DNA from: Alphaproteobacteria bacterium
Lineage (GTDB): Bacteria; Pseudomonadota; Alphaproteobacteria; Reyranellales; Reyranellaceae
Assembly: GCA_947474005.1 (NCBI GenBank)
Contig: CANJHI010000002.1
Span: 1-64,000, forward strand
DNA: 64,000 bases
Reading direction: 5' to 3'
The translations under genes were made by a program, and so were the position numbers. Below are positions 11,757 through 20,675 of this stretch, piece by piece (positions within the stretch are counted from its first letter, which is position 1; the number at the start of each line of letters is the position of its first letter). A model generated the notes under the pieces. It did not search any database. It saw only the letters and a program-made list of their open reading frames with translations, and was not told the DNA's origin.

Positions 11757-13378
11757 CTGACCGTCACCGGTGAGAAGTCGACGTACCAGCTCTTGGGATG
11801 CACGTAGCCTTTGACCTTGGCCGAGATGGCGTTCGGCCAGACGTCGTGGACGAACCAGACGAACACCGCCTGATCGACCATGAGCGTGTTGATCTTGGCT
11901 AAGACCTTGTCGAGCTCCTTCGGATCCGAGGTGCGCCGTGCTTCGGCCGCCAGCGCGTCGAACTCGGGATAGTTGATGTAGCCCCAGTTCGAGCCCTTGG
12001 GCGGGATCTGCTGGCTGTCGACGAAGCGCATGAAGGCGTTGTGCGGATCCATCGTGTTGTAGCTCGAGTTGATCGCATTGAACTGCGATCCCTCCGGTGA
12101 CTTGGCGCCGAGGCGCGCGAGGTTGACCAGCGCGTTCCAGTCCATCACCTGGAATTCGAGATCGACGCCGACCTCGGCGAATTGTTGCTGGATGAACTCG
12201 TTCATGATCAGCGGATACATCTGGCCCGAGCCCGAGGTCGAGATCGCGATCTTCATCTTGAGCTTCTTGGCCGGCCCATAGCCCGCCTCGGCCAGCAGCT
12301 TCTTGGCCTCGGCGGGATCGTACCTGATCTTGAAGGTCGGATTGCCGAACCACGGATGGTCGGTCGGCACGCAGCCGACGGCCGGCACGGCGAGGCCATT
12401 GAGCAGCTTCACCAGCGCGTCGCGATCGACCGCGAGGTTGAGCGCCTTGCGCACGCGGATGTCTGCGGTCGGTGCGCCGGGCAGCATGCTGAGCGCATAG
12501 GGCCACATGTGCGGGATGGCGTTGGTTTCGATCTTGCAGCCGGCGGCGCGCAGCCTGTCGAGCGCATCGGGCGCGGGCGATTCGATCCAGTCGACGCGGC
12601 CACTGAGAAGCGCTGCGGTGCGCGTCGAGGCATCGGGGATCGGCAGCACCACCATGCGCTCCATCTTGGGGATGCGGTCCTTGTTCCAATACTCGGTGTT
12701 GCGCTCGAGCTCGGCGCGCTCGCGCGGCGTCCACGCCTTCATTTTCCACGGGCCGGTGCCGGACGGCGACTTGCGATAGGCCTGCCAGTCCTTGCCAACC
12801 TTCTCGAAGTTGGCCGGACTCGCGATCGGGAAGCGATTGAGCAGCGAGGGCATCACGGTATCGACGCCCTTGGTCTGCAGCTCGACCTTGTAGTCGTCGA
12901 TCTTGCGATAGCCCACGAGCGGCCACAGCGCGGCGATCAGCATGCCGCGGCCAAGCCGGTCGAACGCGGGCGACTTGTCGTCGAGCGCGCGGTCGATGCT
13001 AAAAATCACCGCGTCAGCGTTGAAGGTCGAGCCGTCGTGGAATTTTACGCCCTGGCGCAGCTCGAAGATCCATTTCGTCGGATCGGCCGGGTCCTGATAC
13101 CACTTGGTGGCAAGGCCGGGCACCAACTTGGCGGGCTCGGTTGCGGAGCTCAGATCCCACATGATCAGCGGGTCGTAGAGCGTATAGCCCATGAAGCGGA
13201 TGCCTTCGGTGCCCTGGTCGGGCGCACCATCGGTGGCGGGAATGTCGCCCACCGTCATGGCGATGCGCAGCGTCTGTTGCTGCTGGGGTGCTTGGGCATT
13301 GGCGGGGGCGCCGCCGGGGACGGTGGCAGCAATAGGGATGGCGGCGCTGGCGAGAAGGGCGGCGCGACGGGTGAGCAT
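11753..13378 (-). CDS. ABC transporter substrate-binding protein, family 5 (DppA/OppA type)
   Basis: Secreted periplasmic receptor, 541 aa. It starts with a Sec-type leader (MLTRRAALLASAAIPIAA) and a Gln-rich linker, followed by the family core: LVPGLATKWYQDPADPTKW, FELRQGVKFHDGSTF, YRKSPSGTGPWKMK and RVRKALNLAVDRDAL. ATG 13378 has GGAGG about 9 nt upstream. The open frame continues far upstream only because of antisense GC codons. No permease or ATPase is beside it. It is divergent from the amidase genes, which suggests that it imports amides, peptides or carbamoyl compounds for them (inference). Confidence 0.92.
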
Positions 13379-13453
13379 GCGGAACCTCCAGAGTTCCGTT
13401 GCACGAAGCATGAAGCGCGCCAGCACTATGGCGGCATGCTTCTTGCTGCCATG

Positions 13454-14743
13454 ATGGCGACCATGGCCGCGCCGAATACGCTCACCGCCACCGAACTCGC
13501 CCGACAGATCGACTCCGGCGCCGTGACCGCCGAGGCCATCGTCCGCGCTCACCTCGACCGCATCGATCAACGCGACGGCGATGTGCTCGCCTGGTCGCAT
13601 CTCGCCCGCGACGCTGCCCTCGAACGCGCCAAGGTGCTCGATCGCGGTCCACGCAAGGGGGTGCTGCACGGCATACCGATGGGCGTGAAGGACATCATCG
13701 ATTCGCACGACCAGCCGACGACCTACGGCTCGCCGATCTACAAGACGCATCAGCCGCTCGCCGACGCCGCCACCATTGCGCTGGCCAGGGACGCCGGCGC
13801 GATCCTGCTGGGCAAGACGGTGACCACGGAGTTCGCCAACCGCTTCCCTGGCCCGACCAAGAACCCGCACAACCCCGCCCACACGCCGGGCGGCTCGTCG
13901 TCGGGCTCGGCCGCGGGCGTGGCCGACTACCAGATCGTGCTCGCCACCGGCACGCAGACCGGCGGCTCGGTGATCCGGCCGGCGGCCTTCTGCGGCGTCG
14001 TTGGTTACAAGCCGAGCTACGGCCACTTCCCGACGGCCGGCATGAAGGCCAACACCGAATGGCTCGACACGATCGGCGCCTATGCCCGCAGCGTCGAAGA
14101 CATCGCGCTGTTCCGCGCCGCCCTGATGGCGATCCCCTTTAAGCCGATCGGCAAGCTCGGCACGCCGCCGCGCATCGCCGTCTGCTTCACCCATCACCGC
14201 GACGAGCTTTCGCCCGAGGGCACCAAGGCGGTGAACGATGCGGCTGCCGCGCTCGCCAAGGCGGGCGCCCAGATGACGGAGATCGAGCTGCCGGCGCCGG
14301 TGCGTGACATGAGCGAGGGCCAGAAGACCCTGTCGGCCTTCGACGGTCCGCGCGCCCATGCCGACGAGGCGCGGCGTTTCCCGCATCTGCTGAGCGAGAG
14401 CCTCAAGAAGGACAAGCTCGAAGCCGGATCGAAGATCGACTACGCGACCTGGGTCGCTGCCCGCAAACTGGGCGACACCGGCCGCGCCGCCGTCGATGCG
14501 CTGTTCGACGACATCGACGTCATCCTGACGGCGCCGGCCAAGGGCGAGGCGCCGCTCGGGCTGGAACGAACCGGCGATGCAACGTTCAACCTGTTGTGGA
14601 CCTACCTCTGGATGCCGTGCGTGACGCTGCCGTTCGCCAAGGGCCCGGCCGGATTGCCCATCGGCATTCAACTGGTCGGCCGTCAGCATGAGGATGCCCG
14701 CCTGCTCGATATCGCTGCCTGGGTGAAGGGAGCGCTCGCATGA
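13454..14743 (+). CDS. Amidase (amidase-signature family), first of a tandem pair
   Basis: Amidohydrolase of about 429 aa with the full Ser-cisSer-Lys triad: K79 (GVKD), S148 (GGSSSGSAA) and S172 (GTQTGGSV), spaced 24 residues between the serines as in GatA. KTVTTEFANRFPGPT is a substrate-side segment shared with the following gene. GatB/GatC are not adjacent, so it is a catabolic amidase rather than an amidotransferase. Starts at 13436, 13451, 13454 and 13463 are all in frame and none has a strong ribosome-binding site; 13454 is a compromise. The stop overlaps the next ATG by 4 nt. Confidence 0.9.
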   Translation: MATMAAPNTLTATELARQIDSGAVTAEAIVRAHLDRIDQRDGDVLAWSHLARDAALERAKVLDRGPRKGVLHGIPMGVKDIIDSHDQPTTYGSPIYKTHQPLADAATIALARDAGAILLGKTVTTEFANRFPGPTKNPHNPAHTPGGSSSGSAAGVADYQIVLATGTQTGGSVIRPAAFCGVVGYKPSYGHFPTAGMKANTEWLDTIGAYARSVEDIALFRAALMAIPFKPIGKLGTPPRIAVCFTHHRDELSPEGTKAVNDAAAALAKAGAQMTEIELPAPVRDMSEGQKTLSAFDGPRAHADEARRFPHLLSESLKKDKLEAGSKIDYATWVAARKLGDTGRAAVDALFDDIDVILTAPAKGEAPLGLERTGDATFNLLWTYLWMPCVTLPFAKGPAGLPIGIQLVGRQHEDARLLDIAAWVKGALA

Positions 14744-16008
14744 AGCCGCTTTCCGCCACCGAAGCGGTTGCCGCCATCGAGGCGGGCACGCTCACCTCCG
14801 AAAGACTGGTGCGCGATTGCCTCGACCGCATCGCCGAGCGCGACTCCACCGTGAAGGCCTGGGCCTTTCTCGATCCGGCGCTGGCGATCGCCCAGGCGAA
14901 GGCGGCCGATGCCGCCAAGGGCGGAATTCTTCGCGGCATTCCCGTCGGCATCAAAGACATCATCGACACGTACGACATGCCGACCGGCCACAACTCGCCG
15001 ATCTTCGAAGGCAAGGTCCCGTTCGGCGATGCGGCCTGCGTGGCGCTCTGCCGGACGGCGAACGCCGTGATCCTGGGCAAGACGGTGACGACCGAGTTCG
15101 CCAATCGCCATCCCGGCCCGACCACCAACCCGCACAACCCCGCCCACACGCCGGGCGGCTCGTCGTCCGGTTCGGCCGCTGCGGTGGCCGACGGCCAGGT
15201 GCCGCTCGCCTTCGGCACGCAGACCGGCGGCTCGGTGATCCGGCCCGCGGCCTACTGTGGCGTGATCGGCTACAAACCGACCTACGGTGATTTCAACCGC
15301 GTCGGCATAAAGATGCAGTGCCACTCGGTCGACACGCTGGGCCTTATGGCACGCACGCTGGACGACATCGCGCTGTTCCGGGGCGCCGTGCTCAAGCTTC
15401 CGCCGGTCCATATCGAGCGCAAGGCGGGCGCACCGCGCATCGGCTTCTGCCGCACGCCGGTCTGGGACAAGGCGGAACCCGACACGGTGGCGCTGCTGGA
15501 CCGCGCCGCGACGCTGCTCTCGTCCAAGGGCGCCAGCATCGTGGATGTCGCTTTCGCGCCGGCCTACAAGGACATCATCGACGACCACGCCGCCATCACC
15601 GGCTGGGAGAGCGTGCGCAACTACGCCGACGAGCGGCTGCGCAATCCCGACAAGGTGAGCCGCGAGCTGATGGACGGGCCGATGAAGCGCGGCCTCGCCG
15701 TGCCGTTCGAACGCTATGCCGCGGCCCAGCGCCAGGCCGTCGGTTTCCGCGCCCATTTCGATTCCCTGTTCGACAAGGTCGACGTGCTGCTGACCGCCAG
15801 CGCTCCAGGCGAAGCGCCGGAGGGCATCGCTGCCACCGGAGATCCCGTCTTCAACTCGATCTGGACGCTCGCCCACACGCCCTGCGTTACTCTTCCCGCG
15901 GGCAAGGGCGCGAAGGGCCTGCCGCTCGGCCTTCAACTCGTCGGCCTGCGCCACGCCGACGACCGCCTGCTCTCCATCGCCGCATGGGTCGCGGCGCATT
16001 TGGATTGA
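14740..16008 (+). CDS. Amidase (amidase-signature family), second of a tandem pair
   Basis: 422-aa paralogue of the preceding amidase, translationally coupled to it by an ATGA overlap. The catalytic residues are K72 (GIKD), S141 (GGSSSGSAA) and S165 (GTQTGGSV). Long stretches such as TNPHNPAHTPGGSSSGSA are nearly identical to the upstream copy, pointing to tandem duplication. The C-terminal halves differ more, for example PVHIERKAGAPRIGFC here, so substrate ranges probably diverged. It likely forms an operon with the downstream carbamoylase, although an extragenic palindrome lies between them. Confidence 0.92.
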   Translation: MKPLSATEAVAAIEAGTLTSERLVRDCLDRIAERDSTVKAWAFLDPALAIAQAKAADAAKGGILRGIPVGIKDIIDTYDMPTGHNSPIFEGKVPFGDAACVALCRTANAVILGKTVTTEFANRHPGPTTNPHNPAHTPGGSSSGSAAAVADGQVPLAFGTQTGGSVIRPAAYCGVIGYKPTYGDFNRVGIKMQCHSVDTLGLMARTLDDIALFRGAVLKLPPVHIERKAGAPRIGFCRTPVWDKAEPDTVALLDRAATLLSSKGASIVDVAFAPAYKDIIDDHAAITGWESVRNYADERLRNPDKVSRELMDGPMKRGLAVPFERYAAAQRQAVGFRAHFDSLFDKVDVLLTASAPGEAPEGIAATGDPVFNSIWTLAHTPCVTLPAGKGAKGLPLGLQLVGLRHADDRLLSIAAWVAAHLD

Positions 16009-16046
16009 TGCGTGTTGCAGCCCACCAAAGGGCGGGGGTGACCCCG

Positions 16047-16150
16047 CCCGGATCGAGACGGTGCTTCGCACCTCCTCAGGGTGAGGTATTTGTGTTCTTA
16101 ATTCCTCATCCTGAGGAGCGGCCCGCAGGGACGCGTCTCGAAGGATGGGC
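16047..16150. repeat. Extragenic palindromic repeat (CCTCATCCTGAGGAGC type)
   Basis: Two facing copies of a CCTCA(C/T)CCTGAGGAG-like arm (about 16069-16089 and 16106-16121) sit between flanks carrying GAGACGGTGCTTCGCACC and GCGTCTCGAAGGATG. Elements of this type are widespread in intergenic regions of Bradyrhizobium-like alphaproteobacteria. It may act as a transcription attenuator or mRNA stabiliser between the amidase and carbamoylase genes. Confidence 0.6.
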
Positions 16151-16170
16151 CGCTGGTGAAGGTGCTCGAC

Positions 16171-17397
16171 ATGCCGAAGATCAACGGTGAACGTCTGCTC
16201 GCCGACCTGCGCCGCATCGCCGATTTTGGCCGCTATGAGACCGGCGTGCATCGCCCGCACCTCTCGCCGCAGGACGTCGAGAGCCGGCACTGGCTGGCGG
16301 GCCGCATGAAAGAGGCCGGTCTCGAACCGGTGATCGACGGCATCGGCACCGTGATCGGCAAGAGTCCCAAGACCGGGCCGCGCCTGCTGATGGGCTCGCA
16401 TTCCGACACCCAGCCGCGCGGCGGCTGGCTCGACGGCGTGATGGGCGTGATCTACGGCCTCGAAGTGGCCCGCGCGCTCGCCGAGGATCCCGAGACGGCG
16501 CATCTCGCCGTCGACGTCGCCTCGTGGGCCGACGAGGAGGGCCATTGGGGCCAGATGACCGGCAGCCGTTCGTTCGTCGGCTTGTTCTCCGAGGCCGACA
16601 TCGACAAGGCCAAGCACCGCGACGAGGGCACGCCGATGCGCGAGGCGCTGAAGGCCGCCGGCCTCGACAAGACGCCGCGCGAGCACCTGGAAGAGGGAAG
16701 GTACCGCGGCTATCTCGAGGCGCACATCGAGCAGGGCGGCCTCTTGGAAGCGAGCGGCAAGCGCATCGGCATCGTCACAGCGATCGTCGGCATCATGCAG
16801 TTCCGCCTCACCTTCGGCGGCATCCAGAACCATGCCGGCACGACACCCATGCCGATCCGCAAGGATGCCGGCGTGGCGATGATGCGGCTCTACAACGACG
16901 TGATGGACAAGTTTCCCGCGGTCTCCGGTCCGCGCAGCGTTTGGACCGTCGGCAAGATGTCGATCGAGCCCGGCGCGCCCGCGATCGTTCCCGGCAAGGC
17001 CGAGATGATCCTGCAGTTCCGCGATGCCGACACCAAGGTTCTGCAGGCCTTCGAGGCCAAGCTGATGGAGATCGTCGCCGATCACCAGAAGAAGGGTCCC
17101 TGCACCGTCGACTGCGTCAACCTCTCGCGCACCAAGCCGCTGCTGATGGACGAACGCTTCCTCGAGGCGATCGAGGAGTCGGCCGTCGTGCACGCGCCGG
17201 AGAAGCATGTCCGCATGCCGTCCGGCGCCGGCCACGATGCGCAGGTGATCGGGCTGAAAATCCCCGCCGCGATGATGTTCGTGCCCTCGATCGGCGGCAT
17301 CTCGCACCATTTCACCGAGAACACCGCCGATGAAGACATCGTGCTGGGCTGCCAGGTCTTCGCCGATGCCGCGGCGAAGATCCTGAAGGGGAACTGA
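16171..17397 (+). CDS. M20 family N-carbamoyl-L-amino-acid hydrolase / allantoate amidohydrolase-like
   Basis: Zinc-dependent amidohydrolase of about 408 aa. The dinuclear metal site is visible: GSHSDTQPRGGWLDGVMG (His, Asp), the DEEGHWG bridging Glu pair, AHIEQGGLLE (His) and the late ISHHFTEN histidine. GGIQNHAGTTPMP marks the dimerisation lid typical of carbamoylases and allantoate amidohydrolases. ATG 16171 is used; a GTG at 16156 is in frame and would add five residues. Location behind two amidases suggests stepwise hydrolysis of a cyclic or carbamoylated amide, for example a hydantoin or ureide (inference). Confidence 0.88.
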   Translation: MPKINGERLLADLRRIADFGRYETGVHRPHLSPQDVESRHWLAGRMKEAGLEPVIDGIGTVIGKSPKTGPRLLMGSHSDTQPRGGWLDGVMGVIYGLEVARALAEDPETAHLAVDVASWADEEGHWGQMTGSRSFVGLFSEADIDKAKHRDEGTPMREALKAAGLDKTPREHLEEGRYRGYLEAHIEQGGLLEASGKRIGIVTAIVGIMQFRLTFGGIQNHAGTTPMPIRKDAGVAMMRLYNDVMDKFPAVSGPRSVWTVGKMSIEPGAPAIVPGKAEMILQFRDADTKVLQAFEAKLMEIVADHQKKGPCTVDCVNLSRTKPLLMDERFLEAIEESAVVHAPEKHVRMPSGAGHDAQVIGLKIPAAMMFVPSIGGISHHFTENTADEDIVLGCQVFADAAAKILKGN

Positions 17398-17403
17398 CTC
17401 AGC

Positions 17404-17461
17404 GGACCGCGGGGCTCCAGCCCCGCTCAGGATCCTGAGCGGGGCTGGAGCCTCGCGGTCC
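17404..17461. repeat. 58-bp inverted repeat, dispersed-family copy 1
   Basis: Two 29-nt arms with a single mismatch and no loop, centred on CAGGATCCTG. The arms begin GGACCGCGGGGCTCCAGCCC. It lies 6 nt after the carbamoylase stop and between convergent genes, where it could serve as a bidirectional terminator. A close relative is present at 36468-36528. Confidence 0.85.
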
Positions 17462-17521
17462 GAAGACCAGATGCCTTGTTGAGGCTGCAACGGAGTCACG
17501 CTTCTTGCGCGGTTTCCGGAG

Positions 17522-18226
17522 TCACGCCGCAGCCGCTAAGCCCAGGTCTTCGCTGCACATTTCCGGCATGGCCGGTGCGGCGACAGGAGTCGCCGCCTGT
17601 CGAATTTTAAGACTCCGCTCGGCCAGTTCGGCCCTCAGCAGGATCAGCTTGCGCTGCTCGGCGCGGTCCTCGGCGCGGCGGCGATCGATATCGCGGCGGT
17701 TCTGGACGTGGATCAGCAGCCGCGTGTTGACCTTTCGCCGCTCGGCGATCTGCTTGCCGCGATAGAACACCGGCTGGATGTCGATCGTGTTGGCCTGGAG
17801 CGCGATGCTGTCGGCGGCCTCCGCCGCCTGGCGGGCGACGACAGTATCCCATTTGGCAGCGAAGCGCGGATCGCGGGCACGCCAGCGATAGAGCGTGCCG
17901 CGGTTGACGCCGGCGGCGGCGGCGGCCTCGGCGATCGTGGCATAGCGTGGCACCTGGCGCAGGAAGGCGGCCTGCTGGCGGCCGGGCGTGTTCAGGCGCT
18001 TCGGATTGGCGAGCGCGCGCTCCAGCGCCGGGGTGAGCTTGTCGACCGGCGCGCCGGTCGCCGCCTGCGGCTGCGGGCCGCCCGGCGGATTGTTCATTGG
18101 ATTGTAGGTCATCGGCTTGCGGGCCCAGTCTTCAAGCGCCTTCTCGGAGCGGCGGCGCGCCGATTCCTCGGCCAGTTCGGCCGGATCGCGTTCGGGGGTG
18201 CCTCGATGCCAGGGTTGGTTCGACAT
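17522..18226 (-). CDS. Hypothetical protein with terminase-small-subunit-like HTH
   Basis: 234 aa and not assigned to a named family with confidence. Residues about 100-140 hold a helix-turn-helix of the type seen in phage terminase small subunits and IS-like recruiters (YATIAEAAAAAGVNRGTLYRW followed by RDPRFAAKW). The N-terminus is proline/glycine-rich and disordered. A charged, arginine-rich coiled segment (NRRDIDRRRAEDRAEQRK) follows near residues 185-205. ATG 18226 has AAGGAAAC upstream. No other phage genes are present. Its upstream region, 18227-18310, is unusually AT-rich for the window. Confidence 0.6.
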   Translation of the reverse strand: MSNQPWHRGTPERDPAELAEESARRRSEKALEDWARKPMTYNPMNNPPGGPQPQAATGAPVDKLTPALERALANPKRLNTPGRQQAAFLRQVPRYATIAEAAAAAGVNRGTLYRWRARDPRFAAKWDTVVARQAAEAADSIALQANTIDIQPVFYRGKQIAERRKVNTRLLIHVQNRRDIDRRRAEDRAEQRKLILLRAELAERSLKIRQAATPVAAPAMPEMCSEDLGLAAAA

Positions 18227-18295
18227 GGTTCCAGTTTCCTTTCCGCCGGAAATCGCCGGCATGGATAGGATTTATAGGAACGTATGATAGGTGTC

Positions 18296-18307
18296 AATAG
18301 GCCTATT
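18296..18307. promoter_or_regulatory. 12-bp perfect palindrome upstream of the HTH gene
   Basis: AATAGGCCTATT lies in the AT-rich intergenic patch between the HTH-protein gene (minus strand) and the ABC_sub_bind receptor. It could be an operator for either gene. The evidence is only symmetry and position. Confidence 0.3.
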
Positions 18308-18470
18308 CGGTGGCGGACCGTCGGACCGTGCGGGCTTTGTGCCTGCACCACGCTCGCGTATGGTGATCTGCACTGCAAATGAAGGCCTGCATCGAAATAG
18401 GATTGGGATGAGACGACACGCCTTTATTGCCCTCCAGTCGACGACGGTTCGCCAGCCGACGACGGTTCTA

Positions 18471-19451
18471 ATGAGAAGGCGACGCTTCCTCGCCGTGGCA
18501 GGCGCCGCGGCGAGTGCTGCCTTTCCGGCGTACGCGCAACCTGCCGGCGCCACCCGCCACATCGCCGTGCTGCTGGGCGCCGCGGAAAGCGATCAGATCG
18601 GGCAGAGCGGGATCAGGAAGTTCCGTGAGGCACTCCGGGAACTGAACTGGATCGAGGGCCGCAACCTCCGCATCGATTTGCGCTGGGGCGGCGGCGACCT
18701 GGCGCGCATCCGCGTCCAGGCGGCTGAACTGGTGAGCCTGGCGCCCGAGGTGCTCTTCAGCACCAACACGCCGCCGACGCGGGCACTGCAGCAGGCGACG
18801 CGGACCATCCCCATCGTCTTCGCCGTTGTCTCCGATCCGGTGGGCGACGGTTTCGTCGCCAGCCTGTCGAAACCCGGCGGCAACATCACGGGCTTCAGCA
18901 ACATGGATGCCGCCATGGCCGGCAAGTGGATGCAACTCCTGAAGGAGATCACGCCCGACCTGCAGCGCATCGCCGTGATCTACAATCCCGAGACCGCGCC
19001 GCATTCGGTCTTCCTGCCGGCGCTCGAGGCGGCCGCGGCGCTGCTCGGCGTGACGCTGGTCCGCGCCGCGGTGCGCGAGCCGGCCGCCATCGACGCCACG
19101 ATCGCCGCCCTCGCCGGTAACGCCAGCCTCGCCGTCATGCCCGACGTCTTCACGACGCTCAATCGTACGGCGATCATCGCCGCGGCCGCGCGCCACCGCG
19201 TGCCGGCGGTCTATCCTTTCGCCTATCTCGCCGTCGAAGGCGGGCTGCTGTCCTACGGCCCCGACTCCGCCGACCAGTACTGGCGCGCCGCCGCCTATGT
19301 CGACCGCGTCCTCAAGGGCGCCAAGCCGGCCGACCTCCCGGTGCAGGCGCCGGCCAAGTTCGATTTCGTCGTCAACCTCAAGACCGCCCGCGCGCAGGGC
19401 ATCGCGCTGCCGCCGACGATCCTCGCCGCGGCCGACGAGGTAATCGAATGA
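18471..19451 (+). CDS. ABC transporter substrate-binding protein (ABC_sub_bind / TrpX-like)
   Basis: Periplasmic receptor of about 326 aa with leader MRRRRFLAVAGAAASAAFPAYAQ. The core matches the ABC_sub_bind family: FREALRELNWIEGRNL, RWGGGD, IPIVFAVVSDPVGDGFV, LSKPGGNITGFSN and a C-terminal RAQGIALPPTILA. These receptors are common as orphans in alphaproteobacteria, and the ligand is unknown. ATG 18471 gives a clean signal peptide. ATG 18408 is in frame and has AGGA upstream, but would bury the leader behind 21 residues. No permease or ATPase genes adjoin. Confidence 0.88.
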   Translation: MRRRRFLAVAGAAASAAFPAYAQPAGATRHIAVLLGAAESDQIGQSGIRKFREALRELNWIEGRNLRIDLRWGGGDLARIRVQAAELVSLAPEVLFSTNTPPTRALQQATRTIPIVFAVVSDPVGDGFVASLSKPGGNITGFSNMDAAMAGKWMQLLKEITPDLQRIAVIYNPETAPHSVFLPALEAAAALLGVTLVRAAVREPAAIDATIAALAGNASLAVMPDVFTTLNRTAIIAAAARHRVPAVYPFAYLAVEGGLLSYGPDSADQYWRAAAYVDRVLKGAKPADLPVQAPAKFDFVVNLKTARAQGIALPPTILAAADEVIE

Positions 19452-19576
19452 AGCGTCGCCTGTAGGCACATCCGTCGCTGGCCACTGACTCGCACTGCAG
19501 CAGGGTCGTGCCGAAAATCTGGAAATAAGGAAAAAATGTGGCATTTGCGGTGAGCGTCTTGATTTTTGATTGCATC

Positions 19577-19599
19577 AAGATATATCTTAGATATGTCTA
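19577..19599. promoter_or_regulatory. Candidate PadR-family operator
   Basis: Overlapping symmetric sequences AAGATATATCTT (19577-19588, perfect palindrome) and ATATCTTAGATAT (19582-19594, perfect arms around a central T), followed by TAGATATGTCTA. This is an island of A/T in GC-rich DNA, about 20-40 nt before the preferred start of the PadR gene, where autorepression would be expected. Confidence 0.6.
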
Positions 19600-19619
19600 A
19601 ACATACATCGAGGCACTCA

Positions 19620-20228
19620 ATGCACTCTTCTCATCATTCTCATGGTCGCGGTCATGGCCACGGCCGGCACGAGGACCATCCAGGGCACCATTTCGGCCCC
19701 CGCGGCGGCCGCCACGGCTTCGGGCATGGCGACTGGCGCGGGCCCGAAGAAGGCCGGGGCGGCCGCCGCCGCCGGGTCTTCGACTCCAACGAACTTCGCC
19801 TGGTCCTGCTGAAACTGATCGCCGACCAGCCGCGGCACGGCTACGAACTCATCCGCGCCATCGAGGATCTGACCGGCGGGTTTTACGTGCCGAGCCCCGG
19901 CGTCGTTTACCCGACGCTCACCCTGCTGCAGGACATGGGGCAGATCGAAGAGGCGGCTTCCGACGGCGCGCGCAAGGCGTTCGCGGTGACCGCCGACGGC
20001 AGCGCGCAACTGGCGGCCAAGAAAGACGAAATCGAGGCGCTGTTCGCCCGCCTCGCCGAACTCGCCACGCAGCGCGAACGCAGCGACGGCGGCCCGATCC
20101 GGCGCGCCATGCAGAACCTCAAGATGGTGCTGATCTCCCGCCTCGAAAGCGGCGAGGTCAAGACCGAGACGCTTCACCAGGTGGCCTCGATCCTCGACGA
20201 CGCCGCGCAGAAGATCGAGCGCCTGTGA
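19620..20228 (+). CDS. PadR family transcriptional regulator with His-rich N-terminus (YqjI-like)
   Basis: About 202 aa. Residues 1-40 are rich in His and Gly (SSHHSHGRGHGHGRHEDHPGHH), a likely metal-binding tail. The PadR winged helix follows: LRLVLLKLIADQPRHGYELI, YVPSPGVVYPTLTLLQDMG and the wing RKAFAVTADG. E. coli YqjI has the same architecture and represses the ferric reductase gene yqjH in response to nickel. Start: ATG 19620 has CGAGG 6 nt upstream; ATG 19593 and TTG 19566 are in frame but lack a site. It is followed after 7 nt by a DUF2218 gene. There is no yqjH homologue here. Confidence 0.85.
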   Translation: MHSSHHSHGRGHGHGRHEDHPGHHFGPRGGRHGFGHGDWRGPEEGRGGRRRRVFDSNELRLVLLKLIADQPRHGYELIRAIEDLTGGFYVPSPGVVYPTLTLLQDMGQIEEAASDGARKAFAVTADGSAQLAAKKDEIEALFARLAELATQRERSDGGPIRRAMQNLKMVLISRLESGEVKTETLHQVASILDDAAQKIERL

Positions 20229-20235
20229 GGATCAC

Positions 20236-20568
20236 ATGACCATCAACAGCCCCAACATCAGCCAGGCGAGCGTGCCGACCGCGCACGCCAGCCGCTACCT
20301 CCAGCAGCTTTGCAAGCACTGGAGCCACAACCTTGCCGTCGAATTCGACGAGACCACGGGCACGGTCACCTTCCCGCGCAATGCGCGGGGCGCCGACTGG
20401 CCGGGCGACGCGACCCTGGAGTTGCGGGCGCTCGACGGCGCGATCGAATGTCGCCTTGAAGCGAGTTCGCCCGGCCAGCTCGAGGGGCTCAAGGGGGCGG
20501 TCGCCCGCCACCTCGATCGGTTTGCCTTTCGCGAAGCGCCGCTGCCCTTCAACTGGCAGGACGCGTAG
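20236..20568 (+). CDS. DUF2218 family protein
   Basis: 110-aa cytoplasmic protein whose sequence fits the DUF2218 family: TAHASRYLQQLCKHWSHN, then GTVTFPRNARG and CRLEASSPGQLEGLK, ending in RFAFREAPLPFNW. DUF2218 genes are often found with siderophore-interacting ferric reductases. Here it sits 7 nt behind a YqjI-like regulator, which supports a metal (iron/nickel) homeostasis role. The biochemical function is unknown. Confidence 0.8.
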   Translation: MTINSPNISQASVPTAHASRYLQQLCKHWSHNLAVEFDETTGTVTFPRNARGADWPGDATLELRALDGAIECRLEASSPGQLEGLKGAVARHLDRFAFREAPLPFNWQDA

Positions 20569-20675
20569 CGGCTGCGTTTACACAACTTTACTTCGGCGAA
20601 ACGACAGTGAAACTGCTTGGGTTCATTCCAGGGGCAATAGGTGCGCGCGCGCATCATCCTGGGGAGTATGAATTA

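Noticed and set aside
12182-13450. Long N-terminal extension of the first amidase frame
   Set aside because: It lies antisense to the family 5 binding-protein gene, and amidase homology begins only at about 13454.
13379-14689. Upstream extension of the binding-protein frame on the minus strand
   Set aside because: A clean signal peptide with GGAGG starts at 13378; the extension is antisense to the amidase.
14683-17499. A 938-codon open frame on the minus strand opposite the two amidases and the carbamoylase
   Set aside because: It mirrors three well-supported genes. Its translation is His/Arg/Asp-rich with no domain, which is typical of antisense frames in GC-rich DNA.
18440-18469. Short direct repeat GACGACGGTTC near the ABC_sub_bind start
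   Set aside because: Only two 13-nt copies, with no repeat array or spacer regularity; probably incidental.
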